Source: Nevskia soli (GTDB lineage: Bacteria; Pseudomonadota; Gammaproteobacteria; Nevskiales; Nevskiaceae). From it: 34,584 bases of DNA. The position numbers and the translations under genes were made by a program. The DNA is taken from NCBI GenBank assembly GCA_026224805.1, contig JAMFRN010000074.1, positions 1 to 34,584 of the forward strand. Direction: 5' to 3'. Positions 19,447-28,432 of the stretch are shown here, in pieces. The notes under the pieces are model-generated. The model was given only the letters and a program-made list of their open reading frames with translations, was not told the DNA's origin and did not search any database. How positions within the stretch are numbered: position 1 is the first letter of the stretch; the number at the start of each line of letters is the position of its first letter.

Positions 19447-20015
19447 GAAGCACTCCCGGAGAGATTGAGCAGTAGAGGCAGGCCGCTCCTGACCCGGCGC
19501 AGCGGCGCGCAATCGCGCTGCGCGCGCGACAGCAGCATCGCGCCTTCGATCAGGACCAGCAGGTGTTCGGCCAGATGGGCCGGGTTGGGGACCTTCAGGG
19601 CGCCGAGCCAGGCTTGCAGCCCCTGCTGCCACAGCGCATAGGCGCGGGCGCAGGCGGCCTGGATCGCATCGTCCAGCGCCGCCTGTTCCAGGGTGACGGT
19701 GGCGATGGGACAGCCTTTCTGGAAAGCCGAAGATTCGAATTCGGCGATGAAATGGTCGATCACCGCGGTCAGCCCGGGCAGTGCGCCGGGCTGGGCCATG
19801 CACAGCTCGCCCAGGCGCTGCGCCGTGACGCGCGCCGAATGGTCGATGGCCGCCACCGCCAGGTCCACCTTGCCGCCGGGGAAGTAGTGGTAAAGCGAGC
19901 CCTTCGGCGCCGCGCTTTCCGCCACGATCTGGTTCAGGCCGGTGTTGTGAAAGCCCTGCGTCTGCAGCAGGCGCGCGGTGGTTTCAATCAGGCGGACTCG
20001 GGCTACGGCTTCCAT
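19443..20015 (-). CDS. TetR/AcrR-family transcriptional regulator
   Basis: N-terminal HTH RLIETTARLLQTQGFHNTGLNQIVAESAAPKGSLYHYFPGGK; 4-bp overlap with MBL gene. Confidence 0.93.
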   Translation of the reverse strand: MEAVARVRLIETTARLLQTQGFHNTGLNQIVAESAAPKGSLYHYFPGGKVDLAVAAIDHSARVTAQRLGELCMAQPGALPGLTAVIDHFIAEFESSAFQKGCPIATVTLEQAALDDAIQAACARAYALWQQGLQAWLGALKVPNPAHLAEHLLVLIEGAMLLSRAQRDCAPLRRVRSGLPLLLNLSGSAS

Positions 20016-20035
20016 TGGCTTGTCTCTTCATGACT

Positions 20036-20053
20036 ATAACGACTGGTCTATAT
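20036..20053. promoter_or_regulatory. Candidate TetR-type operator ATAACGAC-TG-GTCTATAT
   Basis: Imperfect dyad, 6/8 complementary per arm, ~20 bp upstream of the TetR start. Confidence 0.45.
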
Positions 20054-20125
20054 AATCATGGACAAGTGAACGCCGTCAAATGGTAGTCGTTTGTGGGGCG
20101 GGCCGTGCCCGCCGATCCGCCCGCC

Positions 20126-20992
20126 CTAAGACGACGCGGCAGGCGTTTCCTGCTCCGGGTGCTCGGCAGCCAGTGCCTCGAAATCGGCGGCATAGTCGAG
20201 CAGGTGCGTGCGCAGGTGCTCGCGCTGGGCCGGTTCCAGGGTGGCGGAGATGTCGGACAACAACTGCAGCCAGCGCCCCCGCTCCACGGCCTCGGGCGAG
20301 CGCGGATCATCCGCGGTGTCGGAAAGAATGAAGTCGTGGAGGCGTTGTTCGAAGCCTGGTTGCGCCCGGGTCGCCAGCAAGGCGGCATAGCGGTCCAGAC
20401 TGGCGTGCCGCTCCTGTGCCTCGGCGGGCGTGCTGAGCTGCACCCGGGCGGCCCACTGCTCGACCAGTTGGCGTTGTTGCGCGTTGGGCCGGCCGATCCA
20501 GTCGTGCAGCGTGTCGTCCATCCGCTCGATCATGTGCTGGCGGCGCCCCTGCTCGCTCAGCTTCTGCGTCTTGCGCGATCTGCGGTCGATCTCCTTGCCG
20601 ATGCGCTGGATCATGTCCGCCACCTGCGCATCGCTCAATTCCACCTGCAGCCGGGCATATCCGGGCAGGGCCTCGCTCAGCAGATCGGTCCAGTTGGTGC
20701 TGACGCGGTCGCTGCAGGCCTCGAACTGTTCCCGGCTGAGCGCGCCGGCCTGCACTTGCGCAGCCAGTTGCCGCAACTCGGCCGCGTAGAGCGGCAACTG
20801 GGTGTGCCGATGCCAGCTCCACAGGCGCTGTATCTCCACATCGAAGGATTGTTTCTGCTGCGCGTTCAGGTCGACGTAATTGGAGGCCTGCCAGTGCAGC
20901 ACGGTGTCGAGATGGTCGTAGGCCAGCCGTGTGACGCTGCAGCCGGCCAGCAGCAGCGCGCAACAGCAAACCAGGATTTTCAGCGGGCGCAT
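20126..20992 (-). CDS. DUF6279-like lipoprotein
   Basis: MRPLKILVCCCALLLAGC lipobox followed by SVTRLAYDHLDTVLHWQASNYVDLNAQQKQSF. Confidence 0.8.
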   Translation of the reverse strand: MRPLKILVCCCALLLAGCSVTRLAYDHLDTVLHWQASNYVDLNAQQKQSFDVEIQRLWSWHRHTQLPLYAAELRQLAAQVQAGALSREQFEACSDRVSTNWTDLLSEALPGYARLQVELSDAQVADMIQRIGKEIDRRSRKTQKLSEQGRRQHMIERMDDTLHDWIGRPNAQQRQLVEQWAARVQLSTPAEAQERHASLDRYAALLATRAQPGFEQRLHDFILSDTADDPRSPEAVERGRWLQLLSDISATLEPAQREHLRTHLLDYAADFEALAAEHPEQETPAASS

Positions 20993-21253
20993 CGGCGCAC
21001 TCGGCTTTCCTGCGAAGAGAGGGCCAGCGTAAAGCAAAAGGCCCCCGGCTGGGGCGGTACCGTTTTCACCGGCCCGGGCCCGGCCTGGCCCCGCCCGATC
21101 CGCCGGAAACCGCCGTCGAACGCCCGCCTGCCGGCACTGTCATCCGGTCCTGGCAGGCCTCGTGCTAGCATCGGAGAGCACTGCAATCCTGATTTACGCA
21201 AAACGGCCACTCCTCCGGCCGTTGTCAGGGCCATCAATGGAGTGAGCCGGGCC

Positions 21254-22357
21254 ATGTCATCTGTTCATACTCTGCACCGTATCGACGCCACCGACCGTGG
21301 CGGCACCCGCGACCTGCGCCGCACCGGCCTGCATCCCGACCACTGGTATCCGCTGGCGCGCTCGACCCAGCTGAAGCCGGGCAAGACCCTGGCCGTCAAG
21401 TTCGGCGGCGAGCCCATCGTGCTGGTGCGGCCGCTGGCGGGCCAGGGCGAGGTATTCGCGCTGGAAGACCGCTGCGCGCACCGCCAGGTGCCGCTGCACC
21501 TGGGCGTGGTCAAGGGCGATCGCCTGCTGTGCAGCTATCACTGCTGGGCCTATAACCGCAGCGGGCAGTGCATCAATGTGCCCTACCTCGACGAAAAGCA
21601 GACCCTGCCCAATGGCGTGAAGGGCTACGCCTGCCGCGAGGCCTATGGCTTCGTCTTCGTCTTCACCGGCAACCAGGCCCTGGCCGCCACCACGCCGTTC
21701 CCGGACCTGCCGACGTATTCGAATCCCGCCTACAAGCACCGCCTGCTCGACCGCACCATCAACTGCCACTACTCGTTCATGCATGAGAACCTGATGGACA
21801 TGAACCATCAGTTCCTGCACCGCAGCCTGATGGGCAGCATCCGCCCGACCCTACTCGACGTGCGCGAGGGCGACGACTGGCTGGAAGCGGATTACACCTT
21901 CTCCCGCGCCGCCGGCAAGCAGCCGCTGGGCGAGCGCTTCATGATCGGCCGCGGCAAGCACGACGTGGCGAAGGACGGTCACGACCTGATGACCATCCGC
22001 ACCGGCTACCCCTACCAGAGCTTGAAGTTCTGGACCGCGGGCTCCGGCACCGATGAGCCGGCACTGGACCTGTGGAACGCCTACATGCCCACGGACAGCG
22101 AGCAGCGCGCCAACCAGACCTATGGCCTGATCATGATCCGCAAGCCGGGCATACCCGGCATGATCCACCTGCTGTGGCCGTTCATTTACTGGTTCACCGA
22201 GGGCATCTTCGGTCAGGACCGCGTGATCGTCGAAGCCGAGCAGCGCGCCTTCGACGAGCAGGGCGCCGACCGCAACCAGGAAATTTTCCCCGCCATCCAG
22301 AAGCTGAAGGATCTGCTGACCCGACGCGGCGTGCCGCTGAGCGGCATGCGGGGCTGA
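21254..22357 (+). CDS. Rieske [2Fe-2S] aromatic ring-hydroxylating oxygenase, alpha-subunit type
   Basis: CAHRQ..CSYHCW Rieske cluster; mononuclear iron motif MDMNHQFLH. The 20093-21253 extension in the track is antisense to the lipoprotein and is discounted. Confidence 0.92.
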   Translation: MSSVHTLHRIDATDRGGTRDLRRTGLHPDHWYPLARSTQLKPGKTLAVKFGGEPIVLVRPLAGQGEVFALEDRCAHRQVPLHLGVVKGDRLLCSYHCWAYNRSGQCINVPYLDEKQTLPNGVKGYACREAYGFVFVFTGNQALAATTPFPDLPTYSNPAYKHRLLDRTINCHYSFMHENLMDMNHQFLHRSLMGSIRPTLLDVREGDDWLEADYTFSRAAGKQPLGERFMIGRGKHDVAKDGHDLMTIRTGYPYQSLKFWTAGSGTDEPALDLWNAYMPTDSEQRANQTYGLIMIRKPGIPGMIHLLWPFIYWFTEGIFGQDRVIVEAEQRAFDEQGADRNQEIFPAIQKLKDLLTRRGVPLSGMRG

Positions 22358-22429
22358 GATGGACCGGCCAATCCTGCTGTCATCCTGAGCGCAGCGAAGG
22401 ATCTGGCCGGATTTAGCGCAAGCCTTGCC

Positions 22430-22591
22430 TCAACCGGGCTTGATGGTCCGCAAGGCCAGCTTTCTCTTCTCGTAGCAATCGCGGCAGTAGGAACGGGTCT
22501 TGTCCCGTTTGGCGGCGAGCATGGCGATGGGGCGGTGCCGGTGGCAGGAAGCGCACCAGAATTCAGGCTTGGTGGGTGTCGTTGCGGTCAA
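22430..22591 (-). CDS. Candidate 53-aa zinc-ribbon protein (TTG start; upstream start possible)
   Basis: Minus-strand translation MTATTPTKPEFWCASCHRHRPIAMLAAKRDKTRSYCRDCYEKRKLALRTIKPG*; CxxC-X19-CxxC. Confidence 0.6.
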   Translation of the reverse strand: MTATTPTKPEFWCASCHRHRPIAMLAAKRDKTRSYCRDCYEKRKLALRTIKPG

Positions 22592-22669
22592 TGGTTTACG
22601 CCGTGGCGGGCGATAGCGGCTATGCCTAGTATGCGCCGATCCGGTCGGATTGTGCGGACAGGCTGCTAT

Positions 22670-24031
22670 TCACTTGCCAATGCAGAAACTGGAAAAAATC
22701 CGCCCGAGCAGATCCTCGCTGCTGAAACGCCCGGTGATTTCATCGAGCGCCTGCTGCGCCAAGCGCAGTTCCTCGGCGATCAGTTCCGGGGAAGCATTTT
22801 TCGCGGCGTGGGCGCGGGCCAGGCGCAGCGAGGCCTGGGCCTGGCGCAGGGCGTCGAGATGGCGGCCGCGGGCGGTGAACAGGCCCTCGGCGCCGGCGGC
22901 GGCGAATCCGGCGGCGCGCTTGATCTCCGTGGCCAGCAGCTCGATGCCCTGGCCGGCGGCGGCGGACAGACGCAGGCGGACGCGGCCCCGGGTGTCCTGG
23001 TCGCGGCCCGGGGCGGCGCCGCTGAGATCGCATTTGTTGAACAGCAGCAGGGTTTCGATATCCGGCGGCAGGCGGGCCAGCAAGGAGGCATCGGCTTCGG
23101 TAAGACCGCTGCGGTCGTCGGCCAGGAACAGGATCAGCTCGGCTTTTTCCAGCGCGGCCCAGGCGCGGCGCACGCCTTCCTGTTCCACCGGATCCTGGGT
23201 GTCGCGCAGGCCGGCGGTGTCGATCACGGTGAGCGGCAGGCCGTCGACGACGATGTGCTCGCGCAACAGGTCACGGGTGGTGCCGGCATGGGGCGAGACG
23301 ATGGCGGCTTCGGCGCCGGCCAGGCGGTTGAGCAGGGTGGACTTGCCGACATTGGGCTGGCCGGCGATGGCCACGGTCATGCCTTCGCGCAGGCGGCGGC
23401 CCTGCGCCGCCTCGCGCATCAGGTCGGCGGTGATTTCCACCAGGCCGGCCGTGCGGTCGTGCAGGGTCTGCGGCGTAATCCAGGGTACGTCCTCGTCCGC
23501 GAAATCGAGCGCGGCCTCGAGGTCGGCGCGCACCGCGATGAGCTCGTCGAGCAGGCCCTGCACGCGCCTGGAGAATTCGCCCTGCAGGGAATGCAGCGCG
23601 GCGCGCACCGCGCTGCGACTGGACGCGTCGATCAGGTCGGCCACGGCTTCGGCCTGGGCCAGGTCGAGACAGCCGTTGAGAAAGGCGCGCTCGGAAAATT
23701 CGCCGGGCCGCGCCGGCCGCGCGCCGGCGGCGCAGGCGGCCTGCAGCAGCAGGCTCAGCACCATCGGCCCGCCGTGGCCCTGCAATTCCAGCACGTCCTC
23801 GCCGGTATAGGAGCGGGGCGCGGGGAAATACAGCAGCAGGCCCTGGTCGACGCGCTCGCCGACGGCGTCGCGGAAGCCGCGCAGCACAGCCTGGCGCGGC
23901 GGCGGCAGGGCGCCGGCTAGGGATTCGCAGATGCGCGGCACCAGCGGCCCGGACACGCGCACGATGCCGACGCCGCCGCGGCCCGGCGGCGTGGCGATGG
24001 CGGCGATGGTGTCGACGGCGGCGCGTTTCAT
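22670..24031 (-). CDS. mnmE: tRNA uridine-5-carboxymethylaminomethyl modification GTPase MnmE
   Basis: DTIAAIATPPGRGGVGIVRVSGP; GxxNxGKS GQPNVGKSTLLN; DTAGLRDT; C-terminal FCIGK. Confidence 0.98.
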   Translation of the reverse strand: MKRAAVDTIAAIATPPGRGGVGIVRVSGPLVPRICESLAGALPPPRQAVLRGFRDAVGERVDQGLLLYFPAPRSYTGEDVLELQGHGGPMVLSLLLQAACAAGARPARPGEFSERAFLNGCLDLAQAEAVADLIDASSRSAVRAALHSLQGEFSRRVQGLLDELIAVRADLEAALDFADEDVPWITPQTLHDRTAGLVEITADLMREAAQGRRLREGMTVAIAGQPNVGKSTLLNRLAGAEAAIVSPHAGTTRDLLREHIVVDGLPLTVIDTAGLRDTQDPVEQEGVRRAWAALEKAELILFLADDRSGLTEADASLLARLPPDIETLLLFNKCDLSGAAPGRDQDTRGRVRLRLSAAAGQGIELLATEIKRAAGFAAAGAEGLFTARGRHLDALRQAQASLRLARAHAAKNASPELIAEELRLAQQALDEITGRFSSEDLLGRIFSSFCIGK

Positions 24032-24070
24032 GTACGGCAGTGTAAACCCGCCTTCGTCACGAGGCCCAAA

Positions 24071-24102
24071 ACAACAATCCCCGCCGGAGCGGGGATTGTT
24101 GT
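24071..24102 (-). terminator. Rho-independent terminator between yidC and mnmE
   Basis: ACAACAATCCCCGC-CGGA-GCGGGGATTGTTGT 14-bp perfect arms followed on the minus strand by TTTT. Confidence 0.8.
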
Positions 24103-24127
24103 CACAAACCGTACGCGTCGGCGACGG

Positions 24128-25816
24128 CTACTTCTTCGACCCTTCCGCTTTCTTCAGGTCCGCCGCTTCCAGCCGCCGCGCGATGACCCATTGCTGCAGG
24201 ATGTTGGTCATGTTGCTGACCAGCCAGTACAGCACCAGGCCGACCGGGAAGAACAGGAACAGGCCGGTGAGGAAGATCGGCATGATGTTCATCATCTTGG
24301 CCTGGGTCGGGTCCATCGTCGCCGACTGGCCTGACAGGCGCTGCTGCACCCACATGCTGATGCCGTACAGCACTGGCAGGACGTAGTACGGATCGGGGCC
24401 GGACAGATCCTGCATCCACAGCACGAACGGCGCCTGGCGCAACTCGACGCTCTGGTTCAGCACCCAGTACAGGGCGAAGAACACCGGCATCTGCACCAGC
24501 AGCGGCCAGCAGCCGGCGAGCGGGTTGAAGCCTTCCTTCTTGTACAGCTCCATCATCGCCTTGTTGAGGCGCTCGCGGTCGTCGCCGAAGCGCTCGCGCA
24601 GTTCCTTGATGCGCGGGCTGAACCGCTTCATCTTCGCAGTGGAGCGGTACTGCGCCTCGGACAGCTTGAAGAACAGCGCCTTCACCGTGAGGGTCAGCAG
24701 GATGATCGACCAGCCCCAGTTGCCGGTGAGTGTGTGGTAGTGCGACAGCACCCAGAACAGCGGCTTGGCCACCGGCGCCAGAATGCCGTAGTCCTCGACC
24801 AGCTCGAACTTGTGCGCGACGCCTTCCAGGGTGTTGCCCTGGGAGATCGGGCCGATGTAGAGCTTGGCGTCGTAGCTGTGCTCGGCGCCGTCGGCGACCG
24901 GCGTGAGATCGCCCAGGTACTGCGCCTGGTACAGCGCGCCGCCGGAGACCTTCTTGCCACTCAGGTCCGCGCCCTGATCCTGCGGCGGAATGATGGCGGT
25001 GACGAAGTAATGCTGCACCAGGGCGATCCAGCCGCCGGTCTGCTTGACCTCGTAGGCTTCCTTGTCGAGATCCTTGAAGGCCTTCTTCTTGTACGCGCAG
25101 TCGTCGCTCTTTTCCTTCTGCACGCAGACGCCGATGCCGAAAAAGCCGGCGGCGGTGTGCAGGAAGCCGGGGCCCGCCTGGGTCGGCGGCGGCGTGCGCT
25201 GGTAGCGCAGGAAGGCGGCGGCCTGCAGCGGGCTGCCGCTATGGTTGGCCAGGGTCTGGGTCAGGCCGATCTCGTAGCTGCCGCGCTTGAAATGGAACAC
25301 CTTGCGCACGGTGTAGCCGGCGGCATCGGCGAACTCCAGCGGCACGTCGAGCGTATCGGCGCCATCGGCCAGCTTGTACTCGGCCTGCGGCGAGGTGAAG
25401 CTGGACTGGCCGCTGGTGAGCGGCTTCTCGGTGCCGGCCAGGCCGCTCTGGAAGGTGAAGATCTGACCGTCGCGGTCATCGAGCAGGTCGAGCTTCTGCT
25501 CGGGGTGCTTCTTGTCGGCGATGAAATCGCTCAGCTCGACCCGGCGCACTTCGCCGCCGGCCAGGGCGATATCCACCACCATGCGATCGGTCTGCACCTG
25601 CACCCGCTGCTGGGTGGGGCCGGCGCTTCCCGGCGCGATGTCGGTGGCGCCAGCCGCGGCGGCGCTGACCGGTACTCCGTTCGCGTCCAGCGTGGTATTG
25701 CTCGACGACGCCTGCAGCTGCGGTGGCTTGTTCGGGTAGTCGGTCTGCCAGGCCTGGTACAGCAGGAACAGGGACAGGCCGATCAACGCGATCAGCACCA
25801 TGCGGCGATTTTCCAT
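24128..25816 (-). CDS. yidC: Membrane protein insertase YidC
   Basis: MENRRMVLIALIGLSLFLLYQAWQ...GCWPLLVQMPVFFALYWVLNQSVELRQAPF... Confidence 0.98.
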   Translation of the reverse strand: MENRRMVLIALIGLSLFLLYQAWQTDYPNKPPQLQASSSNTTLDANGVPVSAAAAGATDIAPGSAGPTQQRVQVQTDRMVVDIALAGGEVRRVELSDFIADKKHPEQKLDLLDDRDGQIFTFQSGLAGTEKPLTSGQSSFTSPQAEYKLADGADTLDVPLEFADAAGYTVRKVFHFKRGSYEIGLTQTLANHSGSPLQAAAFLRYQRTPPPTQAGPGFLHTAAGFFGIGVCVQKEKSDDCAYKKKAFKDLDKEAYEVKQTGGWIALVQHYFVTAIIPPQDQGADLSGKKVSGGALYQAQYLGDLTPVADGAEHSYDAKLYIGPISQGNTLEGVAHKFELVEDYGILAPVAKPLFWVLSHYHTLTGNWGWSIILLTLTVKALFFKLSEAQYRSTAKMKRFSPRIKELRERFGDDRERLNKAMMELYKKEGFNPLAGCWPLLVQMPVFFALYWVLNQSVELRQAPFVLWMQDLSGPDPYYVLPVLYGISMWVQQRLSGQSATMDPTQAKMMNIMPIFLTGLFLFFPVGLVLYWLVSNMTNILQQWVIARRLEAADLKKAEGSKK

Positions 25817-25825
25817 GGGAAGCTT

Positions 25826-26077
25826 CTACCTGGGCTTGCAGACGGTGGAGCAGTGGGTGTGCAGGTGTTCCGGAACCGGGTCGTGGCCGCCAGCGTTCAG
25901 CGGATGGCAGCGCACAATGCGGCGCAAAGCTAACCAGCCGCCTCTGACAGGGCCATGACGGTCGATGGCCTCGGCGGCGTATTGGGAACAGGAAGGGTAA
26001 AAACGGCAGCGCGGCCCGAGCAACGGGCTTATGAAGCGCTGGTACGCGCGGATGAATCCGATGAGTAGCCGCCGCAT
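25826..26077 (-). CDS. yidD: Membrane protein insertion efficiency factor YidD
   Basis: [42 protein letters not shown]...[18 protein letters not shown]. Confidence 0.95.
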   Translation of the reverse strand: MRRLLIGFIRAYQRFISPLLGPRCRFYPSCSQYAAEAIDRHGPVRGGWLALRRIVRCHPLNAGGHDPVPEHLHTHCSTVCKPR

Positions 26078-26427
26078 CGATCGATCACCTTGAGCCAGAT
26101 CTCCGCCAGAGTCGCGCGCAGCTGCTCGTTGTTCATGCCATGCAGGCCCGGCATGCCGTAGAACACCAGGTCCACCGGGGGCAACCGCTGCTGATTGTGC
26201 CGGAAGTTTTCGCGGATCAGCCGCTTGATGCGGTTGCGGTCCACCGCTCGCGGCGCGGCTTTGCGTGCGATGGCCAGCCCGAGCCGCGGATGGCCTGTGC
26301 CATTGTCCGGCCGGCATACCGCGGCCAGCGGCGTCCGCGTGATCCTGAATCCCTTGGCGAAAGCCTGCTTGAATTCGGCAGGCTGGCGGATGCGGACGCG
26401 CCTTTGCAGCTGCGCGCCCCTATGCAT
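26029..26427 (-). CDS. rnpA: Ribonuclease P protein component
   Basis: [18 protein letters not shown]...[29 protein letters not shown]; overlaps yidD by ~49 bp. Confidence 0.93.
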   Translation of the reverse strand: MHRGAQLQRRVRIRQPAEFKQAFAKGFRITRTPLAAVCRPDNGTGHPRLGLAIARKAAPRAVDRNRIKRLIRENFRHNQQRLPPVDLVFYGMPGLHGMNNEQLRATLAEIWLKVIDRCGGYSSDSSARTSAS

Positions 26428-26482
26428 CGGCTCCAACTCAATCCCGAACCCAATCGTGGGCTCAACCTCGAGCTCAAGCGGC

Positions 26483-26617
26483 TTACGGGATGAGACGGGC
26501 GCGGCCCTTGGCGCGGCGACGCGACAGCACCAGACGACCACCGACAGTGGCCATACGGGCACGGAAACCGTGGGTGCGCTTGCGCCGCAGGGTATGCGGC
26601 TGGAACGTACGTTTCAT
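26483..26617 (-). CDS. rpmH: 50S ribosomal protein L34 (not in ORF track)
   Basis: [44 protein letters not shown], 44 aa. Confidence 0.97.
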   Translation of the reverse strand: MKRTFQPHTLRRKRTHGFRARMATVGGRLVLSRRRAKGRARLIP

Positions 26618-26743
26618 GACTGCTTGCTCGAGCGGGACAAAAGAGGTCTATTTTATAGGTCTAACGCGCCATCAAGCAACAGCGGATTCCCGGCTGGTCT
26701 TGGAACCACTCTTGTTCATCGTTGTAACTCCTACATTTTAACC

Positions 26744-26752
26744 TGTGGATAA
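26744..26752 (-). promoter_or_regulatory. Consensus DnaA box TTATCCACA upstream of dnaA
   Basis: TGTGGATAA on + strand in the rpmH-dnaA intergenic region. Confidence 0.75.
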
Positions 26753-26798
26753 GTCAGCGGCTAACAGCTAGACTCTTCGTCCAAAAAGCGAATGAAAC

Positions 26799-28151
26799 AT
26801 GGACGGGCGGGGCATGCTGAGAGAGGACCTTTGGGATCGGTGCGTCGAGCGCCTCGAAGCGGAACTTCCCGGCAAGGAGATTGGCACCTGGATCAGGCCG
26901 CTGCGCGCCGTGGTGTCGGCCGACCAGGTGACGCTACTGGCGCCCAACCGCGTGGTGATGGAGCGTGTGCGCACCGACTTCCTGCAGAAGATCCAGCGCG
27001 CGGTGTCGAGCCTTGCCGCCTATGACCTCCACGTCAACATTGCGGTGGGCAGCGGCGCGGAACCGCGGCCCGCGGCATCTGGCAGCGCCAGCGGCGCGGC
27101 GCCGGCGGAAGCGGACGAGTATTCACCCTTCGTCAAGGGTCGCCTCGATCCGCGCTACACACTGCAGACGTTCATCGAAGGCAAGTCCAACTCCCAGGCG
27201 CGCGCCGCCGGCCAGCATGTGGCGAGCAGCCCCGGCAATGTCTACAACCCGCTGCTCATTTACGGCGAGTCCGGCCTGGGCAAGACCCATCTGATGCACG
27301 GCATCGGCAACGCCATCTCGGCGGGGCGGGAGAATGCGCGCATCGTCTATGTTGGCGCCGAGCAGTGGTTCAACCAGATGGTGTCGGCGATCCGTTTCGG
27401 CCGCCAGGCCGAGTTCAAGAATTTCTATCGCTCGGTCGATGCGCTGCTCATCGATGACATCCATTTCCTTGCAGGCAAAGAGCATTCGCAGGAAGAGTTC
27501 TTCCACACCTTCAACGCGCTGATCGACGGCCGCAAGCAGATCGTGCTGACCTGCGACCGCTATCCGCGCGAGCTCGACGCGCTCGACGAGCGCCTCAAGT
27601 CGCGTTTCACCTGGGGCCTGTCGGTGCCGATCGAGCCGCCAGAGCTGGAAACGCGCGTGGCGATCCTGCTGGCAAAGGCCGACACGCTCGGCATCCGCAT
27701 GCCCGACGATGTGGCGGCGCTGGTGGCGCAGCGCATCCGCTCCAACGTGCGTGAGCTGGAAGGCGCATTGCACCGCCTCAACGCCTCGGCGCGGCTGACC
27801 GGCACGCCGATCACCACCGAGTTCGCGCGCAGCTGCCTGAAGGACATGTTCGCGTCCTACGACCGCGCGGTGACACTGGAGAACATCAAGCGCACCGTCG
27901 CCGGCTACTACAACATCCGCCTGACCGACCTCAGCTCGGTGCGCCGCACGCGCACCTTGGCACGGCCGCGGCAGATGGCGATGTCGCTGGCCAAGGAGCT
28001 GACACAGCACAGCTATCCGGAAATCGGCGCCGCTTTCGGCAAGGACCACACCACCGTGCTGCACGCCTGCCGCAAGATGGTGGAGCTGAAACGGGACGAC
28101 GAACGCCTGCGCGAGGACTACGAAAACCTGCTGCGCATGCTGACCAATTAA
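26799..28151 (+). CDS. dnaA: Chromosomal replication initiator DnaA
   Basis: LLIYGESGLGKTHLMHGIGN; LLIDDIHFLAGKE; C-terminal RPRQMAMSLAKELTQHSYPEIGAAFGKDHTTVLHACRK. Confidence 0.99.
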   Translation: MDGRGMLREDLWDRCVERLEAELPGKEIGTWIRPLRAVVSADQVTLLAPNRVVMERVRTDFLQKIQRAVSSLAAYDLHVNIAVGSGAEPRPAASGSASGAAPAEADEYSPFVKGRLDPRYTLQTFIEGKSNSQARAAGQHVASSPGNVYNPLLIYGESGLGKTHLMHGIGNAISAGRENARIVYVGAEQWFNQMVSAIRFGRQAEFKNFYRSVDALLIDDIHFLAGKEHSQEEFFHTFNALIDGRKQIVLTCDRYPRELDALDERLKSRFTWGLSVPIEPPELETRVAILLAKADTLGIRMPDDVAALVAQRIRSNVRELEGALHRLNASARLTGTPITTEFARSCLKDMFASYDRAVTLENIKRTVAGYYNIRLTDLSSVRRTRTLARPRQMAMSLAKELTQHSYPEIGAAFGKDHTTVLHACRKMVELKRDDERLREDYENLLRMLTN

Positions 28152-28432
28152 TGACCTGTGCGCGGGCTTGCAAAGCTGGGTACGGAGGCTGGAATTGCCT
28201 GTGTATAATCCGGCGGATAAGCCTGAATATCTTTTTGTGCACAGCTTGCTAGATGCTAACCGGGCCTCGCACAGGTCCTGAATTCAGGCAAAAAGATAGA
28301 GCAAACTATTGAAAACGTTAGGATTTTAAGTTTTATCCAGCGTTTTATAGCCACACTATTAATACAGCTGTCTTTTATATTTAAAACCATATTTATCTAT
28401 AGTCCACCTGCCCAAGACACTGAACTCGCTCC
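28152..28432. other. Candidate oriC/DUE: AT-rich dnaA-dnaN intergenic region
   Basis: Strongly AT-rich block ~28290-28410; DnaA-box-like TTATCCAGC near 28333 and TGTGTATAA near 28200; 12-bp palindrome CCTGAATTCAGG (28277-28288); TATCTTTTTG (28228-28237) inverted with CAAAAAGATA (28289-28298). Confidence 0.55.

Noticed and set aside
21202-21223. AACGGCC..GGCCGTT hairpin upstream of the Rieske gene as a riboswitch/attenuator
   Set aside because: Only a 7-bp stem, no further structure or U-tract; not supportable.
20093-21253. N-terminal extension of the Rieske ORF
   Set aside because: It is antisense to the lipoprotein gene; Rieske homology begins at the ATG at 21254.
22379-22404. TCATCCTGAGCGCAGCGAAGGATCT element after the Rieske gene
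   Set aside because: A very common interspersed motif in many bacterial genomes; single copy here, not informative alone.
22535-23920. 461-aa plus-strand ORF opposite mnmE
   Set aside because: Shadow of mnmE, no recognisable motifs.
26428-26562. Upstream extension of rnpA ORF to 26562
   Set aside because: It overlaps rpmH on the same strand; canonical RnpA similarity starts around [19 protein letters not shown].
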